The notes beneath the pieces are model-generated. The model saw only the letters and a list, made by a program, of their open reading frames with translations. It did no database searches and was not told the origin of the DNA. A stretch of DNA of 64,000 nt from Verrucomicrobiales bacterium. GTDB lineage: Bacteria > Verrucomicrobiota > Verrucomicrobiia > Verrucomicrobiales > DEV007. The translations under genes and the position numbers were made by a program. The stretch covers positions 74,551 through 138,550 of the forward strand of contig JARGPH010000002.1 of assembly GCA_029213065.1 (NCBI GenBank), given 5' to 3'. The first letter of the stretch is position 1, and every line of letters begins with the position of its first letter. Below are positions 54,014 through 63,179 of the stretch, in pieces.

Positions 54014-57000
54014 ATGATTCCGCGAAAATTGATTCTACAACGGGCGAATTGCGGCCTGATCGCTGTCAGTTTTTTTGCGTTCGCGCCGTTTGCCCGCTCC
54101 GGGGATTATCTGAAGGATATCAAACCGGTCTTGAAGGAACGCTGCTACTCGTGTCACGGGGCGCTTAAGCAGAAGGGGGACCTCCGGGTCGATACGGCCG
54201 CAGGGATGCTTGCGGCGAAGGCAGTGATTCCGGGAGACCTCAAGAAGAGTGAGTTGTTTTTACGCATTTCGAGTGAGGATGATGATGAGCGGATGCCGCC
54301 GGAGGGGCATGCCTTGAAAGAGGAACAGATTTTAGCGATTCGTCAGTGGATTGAATCGGGGGCTCCGCAACCCGAACATGAGAGCGCTGAGGACGATCCG
54401 CGTTCCCACTGGTCTTTTCAGACCATTGAGAAGCCGGCGGTCCCCGTGATAGAGGGTGTGAGCCATCCGGTGGATGCGTTTTTAGCTTCGAAGCAGAAGG
54501 AGGCCGGGGTCGCTCTTCAACCTGCGGCGGATCGATCCCTCTTACTTCGTCGTTTGTATCTCGATCTTACGGGGCTGCCGCCGGTGGGGGAGCAGCTCGA
54601 AGATGCGAGACCATGGGAGGTGATCGTGGATGAGTTGTTAGTCAGTCCGCAGCACGGCGAGCGCTGGGGGCGCCATTGGATGGATGTCTGGCGGTATTCG
54701 GACTGGTATGGGCTCGGGACACAGCTTCGGTATTCGCAAAAGCACTTGTGGCACTGGCGGGATTGGATCGTCGAATCGCTTAACGAGGACAAGGGATACG
54801 ACGAGATGATTCGCGAGATGCTCGCGGGGGATGAGATAGCGCCGGAAGATCCCGATACCCTGAGGGCGACGGGATTTCTTGCGCGGAATTACTTTCTATT
54901 TAACCGCACGACCTGGCTCGACAGTACGGTGGAGCATACCGGGAAGGCCTTTCTCGGTCTTACCTTCAACTGCGCGAAATGCCACGACCATAAGTATGAT
55001 CCGATCGATTTTGAAGACTACTATCGATTCCGCGCCATCTTCGAGCCTCATCAGGTGAGACTCGATCCGATTCCGGGAGAGACGGATTTTGAAAAGAACG
55101 GGCTGCCTCGCGTTTTTGACGAACATCTCGAGGCACCGACTTACCTGCATCTCAAAGGAAATCCCGCGAATGAAGACAAGGAAACTGAGATAGCTGCCGC
55201 GGTTCCGGCGTTTCTTTCTGAGTTTGCCAGTGAGCCAAAACCGGTGGCGCTTCCTGTAGCTGCCTTCGCTCCGGGGACGCGTGAGTTTGCTCAGGCTGAC
55301 CGGCTTGCTGAGGCTGGCGAAAAGGTTCGCAAGGCACGGGAAGCTGAGGCGAAAGCGCGCAAGGCTTTGATGGATGCAGAATCGGCGCCGAAGGCCGGTA
55401 AAGAAAAGCCGGTGACGGCGGGTGCCGACTTTCTCATCGAAGACGATTTCTCCGCTCTGAAGCCGGAATTGTGGAAACTGGAAGGAAGCGGGTTGGCCTA
55501 TCGTGATGGCGGATTGGAGCAGGCGGAGCCGAGCAGGGAACCGGGACGGCTCGTTTCCAAGTCCCCTTTGCCCCGGGACTTCGAGATGACTTGTCGCTAC
55601 ACCACCACGGGGGGAGCGACTTTTAAATCTGTCACTTTCCGCTTCGATTCCAAAGACGGTGGAGACCATGCCAATTTCGTCTACACGAGCGAGTACGGGC
55701 CCGGACCGAAAGTACAGGCTGCCTTCACGCGGAGGGGGAAGAATTCGTATCCGGGCGACGGTCGCTACCAAAAAAAGGAGGCGGTGGGCCGCGAGCAGGA
55801 GTTGCGCATTGCGGTGCGGGATCGCCTTGTCAACGTCTGGCTCGATGGCAGGTTTGTCCTCGCCTATCAGTTTCCCAATCGTGTCGAAAACGGACACTTT
55901 GAGCTCTCTGCTTTTGATGCGACGGCCCGTTTTCACTCGATTCGGATTAAAGGTCTGCCGGCGGACCTGAAACTAACCGAGGCAAAAAACAAGTCTCCGG
56001 AGGAAGCGGTTGGAGAGGATTCGACGGAGAGGGGCCTTCTGCTCGCGGAACTGGCTCTTGCGACGGCGATTGCCGAGGAGGCTTCGGTGAAGGCGACGAT
56101 TGCGGCGGACAAGGCTCGCTATCTCGAGAAGAAGCCCGATGAAAAACTGGAGGAGGCGGCGCTCGCACAGCAGATTGCGGTTTTGAAAGCTCAAGCGGCT
56201 CACGATCTCGCGCTTTACGAAGGGGGCGATGCGAAGAAGCTCAAGGCGGCGGAAGCACTCGATAAGGCAGCCGGGAAAAAGGAAGCTGAATTTAAGAAAG
56301 GGAAAGGTGAATACGCTTCACTCAAAGCGAGTAAAAAGTCGTTGGAAACACCGGCCCACAAGGAAAAGGACTACCCCGCGGTCTATCCGAATGAGTCAAC
56401 GGGGCGACGCACCATGTTGGCGAACTGGATCGTTTCTCCGCAGAATCCGCTCACGGCACGAGTCGCGGTGAATCATGTCTGGTTGAGGCACTTCGGGGAA
56501 CCTCTCGTCCCGACAGTGTCGGATTTCGGCCGTCAGGCGCCGGAACCGCTGCATGTGGCGTTGTTGGATTTTCTTGCGATGGAGTTCATTGAGTCCGGTT
56601 GGAGTTTTCGTCATCTTCATCGACTTCTCGTGACGTCGGAGACCTACCGTCGCTCATCCTCCAATGCGGGCGCGGCCGGGGTTTCACTGGAGAAAGATCC
56701 GAACAACCTGCTCTACTGGCGGATGAATCCGAAAAGAATGGAGTCGCAGCTGGTGCATGACAGTTTGCTTCAGCTTTCGGGGACGCTTGACCTGACCATG
56801 GGCGGTCCCTCACTGAAATATGAAAAGGCCGGGACGCGGCGGAGTCTTTATTTTACTCATTCACCGGACGCAATCGATCCGTTCTTAAAGACCTTCGATG
56901 ATGCGGATTTGCAGCAATGTTATCGTCGCAGTGAAAGTGTTGTTCCGCAGCAGGCGCTTGCGCTTTCGAACAGCAAACTCGCCCTCGATAATTCCCGTGC

Positions 57001-57229
57001 CATCGCTGCCTCTATCGGGATTGAATCAAAAGAGGAGGTTTTCATCGAACAGGCCTTTCGCGCGGTGCTGGCAAGGGATCCGGAGGAGATTGAGGTGTCG
57101 GAATGTCGTCAGTTTTTCAGCGAACTGAGAGCTTTGTCAGGACAGTCGGAGAAGGGGGATGAACTCCGTTATCGCGGTCAGTTGGTTCACGCCCTGATTA
57201 ACCACAATGATTTTGTCACGATCCGGTAG
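54014..57229 (+). CDS. PSCyt1-DUF1549-DUF1553 protein with inserted DUF1080-like jellyroll
   Basis: 1071-aa exported protein. Signal peptide about 1-29. PSCyt1 motif CYSCH (Cys44, Cys47, His48); DUF1549 about 155-360 with a second haem-type site CAKCHDHKYDP about 318; an Ala/Glu/Lys-rich coiled region about 425-460; a jellyroll of DUF1080/LamG type about 473-652 (DDFSALKPELWKLEGSG, VNVWLDGRFVLAYQFP); a second helical Ala/Lys-rich stretch about 660-780; DUF1553 about 795-1070 ending HALINHNDFVTIR. Partner of the DUF1501 gene 6 nt downstream. Confidence 0.92.
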   Translation: MIPRKLILQRANCGLIAVSFFAFAPFARSGDYLKDIKPVLKERCYSCHGALKQKGDLRVDTAAGMLAAKAVIPGDLKKSELFLRISSEDDDERMPPEGHALKEEQILAIRQWIESGAPQPEHESAEDDPRSHWSFQTIEKPAVPVIEGVSHPVDAFLASKQKEAGVALQPAADRSLLLRRLYLDLTGLPPVGEQLEDARPWEVIVDELLVSPQHGERWGRHWMDVWRYSDWYGLGTQLRYSQKHLWHWRDWIVESLNEDKGYDEMIREMLAGDEIAPEDPDTLRATGFLARNYFLFNRTTWLDSTVEHTGKAFLGLTFNCAKCHDHKYDPIDFEDYYRFRAIFEPHQVRLDPIPGETDFEKNGLPRVFDEHLEAPTYLHLKGNPANEDKETEIAAAVPAFLSEFASEPKPVALPVAAFAPGTREFAQADRLAEAGEKVRKAREAEAKARKALMDAESAPKAGKEKPVTAGADFLIEDDFSALKPELWKLEGSGLAYRDGGLEQAEPSREPGRLVSKSPLPRDFEMTCRYTTTGGATFKSVTFRFDSKDGGDHANFVYTSEYGPGPKVQAAFTRRGKNSYPGDGRYQKKEAVGREQELRIAVRDRLVNVWLDGRFVLAYQFPNRVENGHFELSAFDATARFHSIRIKGLPADLKLTEAKNKSPEEAVGEDSTERGLLLAELALATAIAEEASVKATIAADKARYLEKKPDEKLEEAALAQQIAVLKAQAAHDLALYEGGDAKKLKAAEALDKAAGKKEAEFKKGKGEYASLKASKKSLETPAHKEKDYPAVYPNESTGRRTMLANWIVSPQNPLTARVAVNHVWLRHFGEPLVPTVSDFGRQAPEPLHVALLDFLAMEFIESGWSFRHLHRLLVTSETYRRSSSNAGAAGVSLEKDPNNLLYWRMNPKRMESQLVHDSLLQLSGTLDLTMGGPSLKYEKAGTRRSLYFTHSPDAIDPFLKTFDDADLQQCYRRSESVVPQQALALSNSKLALDNSRAIAASIGIESKEEVFIEQAFRAVLARDPEEIEVSECRQFFSELRALSGQSEKGDELRYRGQLVHALINHNDFVTIR

Positions 57230-57235
57230 AGATAT

Positions 57236-58705
57236 ATGAGTGCTTCCTTTCCTTCCTTTTCGAATGCGGCGATGCGTCGTCGGCATTTTCTTCATCAGGC
57301 CGGACTCGGTTTCGGCGGGATTGCGTTGCAGTCGATGCTTCAGCGTGACGGCTTCGGAGCTGAGGGCGGAAATGCGGTCGGTTCACGATTCGATGGAAAG
57401 CCCCAGTTTGCACCAAAGGCGAAAAATGTGATCTGGCTTTTCATGCGTGGCGGGGTCAGTCACATGGAGAGTTTTGATCCCAAGCCGATGCTGACGAAGT
57501 ACGGGGGGAAAACGATTGCTGAAACGCCGTATGCTTCTGTGCAGGATCCTTCAAAATTAAAAAATGTGCGTGTCGTCGTCGTGAACGATGCGAACGGGCA
57601 GCAGCGGAATGTGATTTATCCGCTGCAGACCGGTTTCAAAAAATACGGGCAGAGCGGGATTGAGGTGAGTGATTGGTTTCCGCATATCGGATCCTGTGTC
57701 GATGATATCTCTTTCATTCGCTCGATGTGGACAACGGATGACAACCACGGCGCTCAGGTTCAGTTTCATTCCGGGAAGCACCGCCTCGATCCGCCTGCGC
57801 CCACGATCGGAGCATGGGTCAATTACGGACTGGGATCGATGAATGATAATTTGCCTCAGTTCGTGACGATGGGGCCTCGCTTCTTCGACAAGAAGGACGG
57901 GCACTATCTCGGGCCGGCCTATGATGCGGTGGAGATGAAGATTGATCTCAAGAACCCGCTCGAGTTTGCGAAGCCGGAGGGCGATCTCACCCGCGAGGAG
58001 CAAAAGCTCGGATTTGGTCTCGTGAATCGTCTCAACCATCTCGCGATGAATCAGTATCCGAACGACCCCGCCCTTGATGCCCGGATCAAGGCCTACGAGC
58101 TGGGTTACCGGATGCAGACGGCGGTGCCCGAGGTGATTAATTTCGACAACGAATCCGAAGAGACCAAAAAACTCTACGGGCTCGATCACAAGGAGACGAA
58201 GCCGTTCGGAGAGCAGTTGCTCGCAGCACGTCGTCTCACCGAGCGCGGGGTTCGGTTTGTGCAGATCATGCATGGCGATGGCGCGGCCGGTGCGTGGGAT
58301 CAGCATTCGGGGCTGAAAAAAATGCACTCCAAGTTGGCGGGTCAGGTTGATAAACCGGTCGCGGGATTGTTGAAGGATTTAAAGCAGCGCGGTCAGCTCG
58401 ACGATACCATCGTTGTCTTCGCGACGGAGTTCGGCCGGACGCCCGGGACTCAGGGGAGCGATGGCCGGGACCATCATCCCTTCGGCTTCAGCGTCTGGAT
58501 GGCCGGCGGGGGAATCAAAGGTGGCGTCGTTCACGGCGCGACCGATGAGCTCGGTTTTCACGCGGTCGAGAATCCGCATTACGTGACCGATGTCCATGCC
58601 ACGATTTTACATCAGTTAGGGCTTCATTCGCATCATCTCGAGGTCCCGGGCCACAAGCGGCTGGACATGGATTTTGGAAGTGTCATTAAGGAGATCATTG
58701 CGTGA
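57236..58705 (+). CDS. DUF1501 sulfatase-fold protein with Tat signal
   Basis: 489-aa DUF1501 protein. Tat-type signal [19 protein letters not shown] near the N-terminus (the Met at codon 13, 57272, is the likely true start). Core features: [91 protein letters not shown]. Pairs with the upstream PSCyt1 protein as in the other operon; this pair has no sigma factor of its own nearby. Confidence 0.93.
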   Translation: MSASFPSFSNAAMRRRHFLHQAGLGFGGIALQSMLQRDGFGAEGGNAVGSRFDGKPQFAPKAKNVIWLFMRGGVSHMESFDPKPMLTKYGGKTIAETPYASVQDPSKLKNVRVVVVNDANGQQRNVIYPLQTGFKKYGQSGIEVSDWFPHIGSCVDDISFIRSMWTTDDNHGAQVQFHSGKHRLDPPAPTIGAWVNYGLGSMNDNLPQFVTMGPRFFDKKDGHYLGPAYDAVEMKIDLKNPLEFAKPEGDLTREEQKLGFGLVNRLNHLAMNQYPNDPALDARIKAYELGYRMQTAVPEVINFDNESEETKKLYGLDHKETKPFGEQLLAARRLTERGVRFVQIMHGDGAAGAWDQHSGLKKMHSKLAGQVDKPVAGLLKDLKQRGQLDDTIVVFATEFGRTPGTQGSDGRDHHPFGFSVWMAGGGIKGGVVHGATDELGFHAVENPHYVTDVHATILHQLGLHSHHLEVPGHKRLDMDFGSVIKEIIA

Positions 58706-58838
58706 GTGAAAAGGGGACGGTCCGGAGGCCTCATTTCGTATGAACCGCGCCCACGGGGCGCAGCTACAGCGCTTGCGCGTAGCCTGTAGATGAGGGCCGT
58801 GACCTCGTTCTATGGAGGGGGCGACGTTCGCGTTTCCG

Positions 58839-58973
58839 GGTGGGGCGAGGCGTCCCTGCCGAGCCGCGTTGTCCTATGGCATGTTGAGATTTATCGCCCG
58901 CTTCCGTATCGAGGTGATTTGGTTGGGTCATCATTACAGCGGACCACGCGGCTCAGCGGGACGCTTCGCCCCA
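58839..58973. repeat. Long imperfect inverted repeat
   Basis: Arms at 58839-58868 (GGTGGGGCGAGGCGTCCC, then TGCC, then GAGCCGCG) and 58945-58973 (CGCGGCTC, AGC, GGGACGCTTCGCCCCACC) pair over nearly 29 bases with one mismatch and a short offset. The 76 nt between are not coding as far as seen. Could be a non-autonomous mobile element or a structured RNA. Confidence 0.65.
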
Positions 58974-59061
58974 CCTTCCGCAGTGCTCGTGGACTTTGCC
59001 TCTGGTGCGGGGAGCTTGGCGGTGGGCGCTCATGTACGTTGAGGTAAGGGGCTCTCTGAAT

Positions 59062-59261
59062 GGGCTGAAAGCCCTGTCGAACAAAGCCTGGGACTTCAGT
59101 CCCAGGTCCAGAATCGTAAACAGGTGCGACCTGAAGGGCCACCCGAAAATTCTCCCTGCTCCCTGTATTTGCGAGCGCCCTTTCAGGCCGCATCGATGGA
59201 AGATTCCACACCCCGGGCTGAAGCCCGGGGCTGTGTTCGGTCAGGCTTTCAGCCTGAAAGC
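59062..59261. repeat. Four palindromes with related CTGAA/TTCAG cores
   Basis: 59062-59074 GGGCT-GAA-AGCCC; 59087-59106 CCTGGGACT-TC-AGTCCCAGG; 59211-59230 CCCCGGGCT-GA-AGCCCGGGG; 59242-59261 with CAGGCT-TTC-AGCCTG and an overlapping GCTTTC..GAAAGC. All have AGCC/GGCT-type stems and a GAA or TTC centre, suggesting degenerate members of one palindromic repeat family. Confidence 0.65.
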
Positions 59262-59280
59262 TACGATCTCTCAACTTAGG

Positions 59281-59371
59281 GTGCCAACGAGTGGAATATG
59301 TAGCCACCAGTCGTCCGGTCCGTCATGTGCAACACGTGGTTACGCACTCCACTCGCTAGGCGCTCGTCGCC
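59281..59371. repeat. Imperfect inverted repeat element, copy B
   Basis: Begins GTGCCAACGAGTGG (59281-59294), identical to bases 52394-52407, and ends at 59349-59371 (CCACTCGCTAGG .. CTCGTCGCC), nearly identical to 52483-52505. Sits 11 nt beyond the stop of the sulfatase-sialidase gene and may serve as its terminator. Confidence 0.65.
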
Positions 59372-59381
59372 ACACCGTGCT

Positions 59382-61808
59382 TCACCGAAGCTCCGCGACA
59401 TCCAGCACCACATGGCGAATTGTTTCGCGTTTCCAGGTGTAGGTGATGTGGATTTTGCCGTCGCTGGTTTGAATGATGGCAGGGTAGGAAAACTCGCCTT
59501 CTCCGTCTTCGAGGGTCATGATGGGTTTCCAGCTTTCTCCGTGTTCCGAGATCGCAAGATGGAGTTTTGCGCGGCTTTCTTTGAAGCCCGATTTCTTCAC
59601 GGTGTGGTTGTAGATCACGAGATGGCGCCCGTCCTTCAGGGTCACGGCGTCGGTGCCTGAGTTCGGGTTCGGCAGGTTCGTGGCGCTCATTTCACCCCAG
59701 CTTGCGCCTCCGTCTTCGGACCAGGCTTGAACGATAACGCCCTCCCTGCTGCGGCAGAGGATTTGCATGCGGTTGTCGGGGTGAATGAGAAGGCTGGGCT
59801 GAATAGCGTTGTAGTGCGACGCGTCGTTGATCGGGCCGATCACTTCCCAAGTTTTGCCAAAATCACGAGTCAGCTCGAAGTGAACCCGCCAGCCGTCGTG
59901 TTCGGTGCTGCCTGGGCAGAGGATAGAACCATCGGCGAGTTGGATCGGTTTGTTCTTTACCGGGCCGAGCAAGTTGGGATTTTCGTCGCCGAGCTTTTGG
60001 TCCTGACCGAGACGCCATGGTTCCGCCCAGGTTTGTCCTCCGTTCGCTGAAGTGGTGAGCATGCCCCACCAATGGCTGGCGCGGCCGACCTCGGGATCGA
60101 CGACTTTGTAGAAAAGCATGAGAGGGCCGCCTTCGGGTTGAAATAGAACAGGGTTTCCGGTGCGGTGATCCGCGCTTTCGCCTTCGCTCCCGTCGACGAC
60201 TTCCTGTGGCTTCGTCCATGCGCCGTCGACCTGACGTGATACCCAGATCGAGTTGTCGATGTGGGGTTCGTTGGTGCCTCCGAACCAGGCGGCGACGAGG
60301 CCGTTTTCGGTTTCGACGAGAGTCGAAGAGTGGCATGAGGCGGTGGGGCCTTCGCCGGGAGGGTAGATGAATTCGGATTCAAGAATGGCGGGATCGTCTG
60401 CTTTCGCGAGAGGAGGAAGGGGAACCATGCCGTCTTTCTTCCGTGTCCAGATGGGACCCCCTTTATAGATCTCTCCAACAGGGTAGAGTTTGCTCGGGGT
60501 GGTCGCGGAATTCATCATCGTGGCGAGTTTTGCGACGATGTCAGGATGGCTCGCGGCGAGGTCTTCGTCTTCGTGGATGTCGGTATCGAGGTTGTAGAGT
60601 TCGATGCGCCCTTCGTTTTTGCCTGAACGAATCGCTTTCCATTTCTTCCAGCGCACTGCCTGATCATAGAAGCGGCGGCAGTGGCCGTAGTCCCAATAGA
60701 GGTAGTCGCGTTCCACTTCGATCTTTTCCCCTTTGAGCGCGCTGAGGATGGAGAGTCCGTCGGTTTCTTCGGGGGCGGTTCCACCGGCGAGGGCGGCGAA
60801 GGTGGGCATCATGTCCTGAAAGGCGATGACCTCGTCCGAGGTTTTGCCTGCGGGGATCGTTTCCGGCCAGCGGGCGATGAAAGGGACGCGGATTCCGCCT
60901 TCGGTGAGGTCGCGTTTGAAGCCGCGAAGCGGACCGCTTGTGTTGAAGCGTTCCGCGACGGTTGAATGGCCGCCGTTGTCGCTTGTGAAAATGATGAGGG
61001 TGTTTTCTTTCAGTCCGAGTTCGTCAATCTGAGCGGTGATTCGCCCCACGTCGCGATCGAGGCGGTGAACCATCGCGGCGTATTTCTTTGCTTTCTCTTC
61101 CCAGTCTTGATCCGTGTAGGGGGCCGTTGAAGGGATTGCGAGTCCGTCTTTGTCTTCCTCTTTTGACGAAAAATGAGGGAGGGTGTAGGCCGCGTAAAAG
61201 AAGAAGGGTTTGTCCTTCGATTCTCGAATGAAATCGAGAGCTTTTTCCGTCATGATGTCGTGGCTGTAGTGGGAGCGGAGCGCGGTGTTGTCAGGAAACT
61301 CAAGACGGTCTTCGTCGTCATCGAGGTACTCGGGCCAGTAGTAGTGAGCGTGATCCTGATTGAGGTAGCCGAACCAGCTCTCGAACCCCTGGTTGGTGGC
61401 ACGTCCGGCGGTGTTGGCATCCCCGAGTGACCATTTCCCGAGGCCGCCGCAGCGATAGCCGGCCTCGCTTAATACTTCGGCGACGGTGACATCGGAATCT
61501 TCGAGGTAGGTGGGATAATGCGGCACGTTGTCGCGGGCAACGGTGTGACCGGCGTGCAATCCTGTCATGAGAACGCTGCGCGAAGGGGTGCAGACCGAGC
61601 CTCCGGCGTAAGCCTGGGTGAAGCGAATCCCCTCGGCGGCGAGGCGGTCGATGTTCGGGGTTTTGATCAGTTTCTGGCCGTAGGAGCCGAGATCGCCGTA
61701 GCCCATGTCGTCGGCCATGATGAAGAGGATGTTCGGCGGACGCTCTTCAGAGTGGGCCGCGCTGAGAAGCGCGAGGTTGAGAGTCAGGAAAAGTGCGAGG
61801 TGTTTCAT
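59382..61808 (-). CDS. Secreted sulfatase fused to sialidase-like (BNR) domain
   Basis: 808-aa protein. Signal peptide about 1-20 (SAAHSEE). Sulfatase domain about 24-455: IMADDMGYGDLG, CTPSR with Cys73, LGKWSLG (Ser for His), TSDNGGHS. Sialidase-type beta-propeller about 478-808: CHSSTLVETENGLVAAWFGG, Asp-box-like TSANGGQTW and SEDGGASW, SLLIHPDNRMQILCRS, LHLAISEHGESWKP. The two folds usually occur in separate genes. Combined desulfation and exo-hydrolysis of a sulfated glycan is inferred. Gap to the sulfatase upstream is 6 nt. Confidence 0.93.
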   Translation of the reverse strand: MKHLALFLTLNLALLSAAHSEERPPNILFIMADDMGYGDLGSYGQKLIKTPNIDRLAAEGIRFTQAYAGGSVCTPSRSVLMTGLHAGHTVARDNVPHYPTYLEDSDVTVAEVLSEAGYRCGGLGKWSLGDANTAGRATNQGFESWFGYLNQDHAHYYWPEYLDDDEDRLEFPDNTALRSHYSHDIMTEKALDFIRESKDKPFFFYAAYTLPHFSSKEEDKDGLAIPSTAPYTDQDWEEKAKKYAAMVHRLDRDVGRITAQIDELGLKENTLIIFTSDNGGHSTVAERFNTSGPLRGFKRDLTEGGIRVPFIARWPETIPAGKTSDEVIAFQDMMPTFAALAGGTAPEETDGLSILSALKGEKIEVERDYLYWDYGHCRRFYDQAVRWKKWKAIRSGKNEGRIELYNLDTDIHEDEDLAASHPDIVAKLATMMNSATTPSKLYPVGEIYKGGPIWTRKKDGMVPLPPLAKADDPAILESEFIYPPGEGPTASCHSSTLVETENGLVAAWFGGTNEPHIDNSIWVSRQVDGAWTKPQEVVDGSEGESADHRTGNPVLFQPEGGPLMLFYKVVDPEVGRASHWWGMLTTSANGGQTWAEPWRLGQDQKLGDENPNLLGPVKNKPIQLADGSILCPGSTEHDGWRVHFELTRDFGKTWEVIGPINDASHYNAIQPSLLIHPDNRMQILCRSREGVIVQAWSEDGGASWGEMSATNLPNPNSGTDAVTLKDGRHLVIYNHTVKKSGFKESRAKLHLAISEHGESWKPIMTLEDGEGEFSYPAIIQTSDGKIHITYTWKRETIRHVVLDVAELR

Positions 61809-61814
61809 AGAAAA

Positions 61815-63179
61815 TCAGTTTTCGAAGGTGCGGGCGGTGCGATCAACGTCGGCTTCCCATTTTGCCAATTCACCGAGGAGCCTTCCGACAAGTTCGGGTT
61901 CGCTGGCGGCGAGGTTGGTGGTTTCTCCAATATCGTTGCCTAGGTGATAGAGTTCGACGGGGCGTTTGCCTCGCTGGACGAGCTTCCACTGGCCTTCCCT
62001 TACCGCCTTGTCGGCTCGCATTCGCCAGAAAAATCTGCGGGGAGCGAGGGGCTCTTCCTCAAAGATCAATCCAGTCAGATTGGTCCCGTCGAAAGGCTTT
62101 TCGGAATCCACCGGAATCCCCGCGAGTTCGATGAAAGTGGGGAAAAGATCGAAAGTCATGACGAGCTCGTCACTGACTGCCGGTGCGATTGTCCCCGGCC
62201 AGGAAAAGATCGCGGGGACGCGGTGACCGCCTTCGTAGAGGGTGGCTTTTTGGCCGCGCAACGGGCCCATCTCCGAAATGTTTTCAAAGCCGCCCGCGTA
62301 GTCGCGATAGCCGCCGTTGTCGGAGGTGAAAATGACGAGGGTGTTCCTGGTGAGGTCATTCTTCTCCAGCGCCGCGATGATCTCACCGACGCTCCTGTCG
62401 AGACTTTCCACCATCGCGGTCACGTGCGGACTGACATTGCTGCGGTCGGGAATGATGCCCCATTTGTCTTTTTGGTAGTCTTTTCCGACTTCGCGGTGCG
62501 GGGGATCTTCCGGCCCCTGCCAGGGGAAGTGAATCGCAAGATGGGGGACGTAGAGAAAGAACGGCTCGTCGCGGTGGTTTTCGATAAAGGTTACGCTGTC
62601 TTTCGTAATCAGATCGGTGGTGTAGCCCCCGGGTTCCTCTGAAAGGGTTTTGTTTCTCCACCAGTCGGGATTGCCGGAGCGATCGACGCGGGTGTGAAAA
62701 TCGCCGTCGCCGGAAACGAGGCCGCGAAATTCATCAAAGCCCTGGTCGGTGGGGAGATAGGGGGATTCGTAGCCGAGATGCCATTTTCCGAACATCCCCG
62801 TGGCGTATCCTTTTGCCCGGAGGACTTCGGCGATGGTGACGGCTGCGGGTGGGAGGCCCGGGTCGTGATTGGCGCCACTGAGGGCCGCTTCGAAGCGGCG
62901 ACCGAAGCGGCTTTGATACTGTCCTGTCAGCATCGCGGCACGGGTTGGCGAACACATCGGACCATTGGTGTGGAAATCAGTGAGACGCAATCCGCCAGCA
63001 GCGAGCTGGTCGATGTGCGGGGTGCGGTTCACGGTCGAGCCGTAGCAGCCCACGTCGCCATAGCCGAGATCGTCGGCCATGATGAGGACGATGTTAGGGC
63101 GCTTTTCCTCAGCTGCTGCGGCGAAGACGCTGGCTGTGAGCGCAAGCGCTGCCAGTGAGGTTGCGAGGTGTAATTTCAT
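61815..63179 (-). CDS. Secreted type I sulfatase
   Basis: 454-aa sulfatase. Signal peptide about 1-23 (VFAAAAEE). Motifs [17 protein letters not shown] with Cys76, FGKWHLG and TSDNGGY. Resembles N-acetylgalactosamine-6-sulfatase/arylsulfatase A-type enzymes in length and in the loop [11 protein letters not shown]. Its start overlaps the stop of the upstream sulfatase (ATGA). Confidence 0.95.
   Translation of the reverse strand: MKLHLATSLAALALTASVFAAAAEEKRPNIVLIMADDLGYGDVGCYGSTVNRTPHIDQLAAGGLRLTDFHTNGPMCSPTRAAMLTGQYQSRFGRRFEAALSGANHDPGLPPAAVTIAEVLRAKGYATGMFGKWHLGYESPYLPTDQGFDEFRGLVSGDGDFHTRVDRSGNPDWWRNKTLSEEPGGYTTDLITKDSVTFIENHRDEPFFLYVPHLAIHFPWQGPEDPPHREVGKDYQKDKWGIIPDRSNVSPHVTAMVESLDRSVGEIIAALEKNDLTRNTLVIFTSDNGGYRDYAGGFENISEMGPLRGQKATLYEGGHRVPAIFSWPGTIAPAVSDELVMTFDLFPTFIELAGIPVDSEKPFDGTNLTGLIFEEEPLAPRRFFWRMRADKAVREGQWKLVQRGKRPVELYHLGNDIGETTNLAASEPELVGRLLGELAKWEADVDRTARTFEN

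Larger units (their letters stand above)
58706..59381. other. 676-nt gap rich in palindromes
   Basis: No credible gene. Contains a palindrome at 58764-58789, a long inverted repeat at 58839-58973, four short palindromes at 59062-59261 and copy B of the inverted repeat at 59281-59371. Separates the 3' ends of convergent genes. Multiple stem-loops may terminate transcription in both directions. Confidence 0.7.

Noticed and set aside
58790-59047. Short plus-strand frames in the palindrome-rich gap
   Set aside because: They run through the long inverted repeat and encode low-information sequence.
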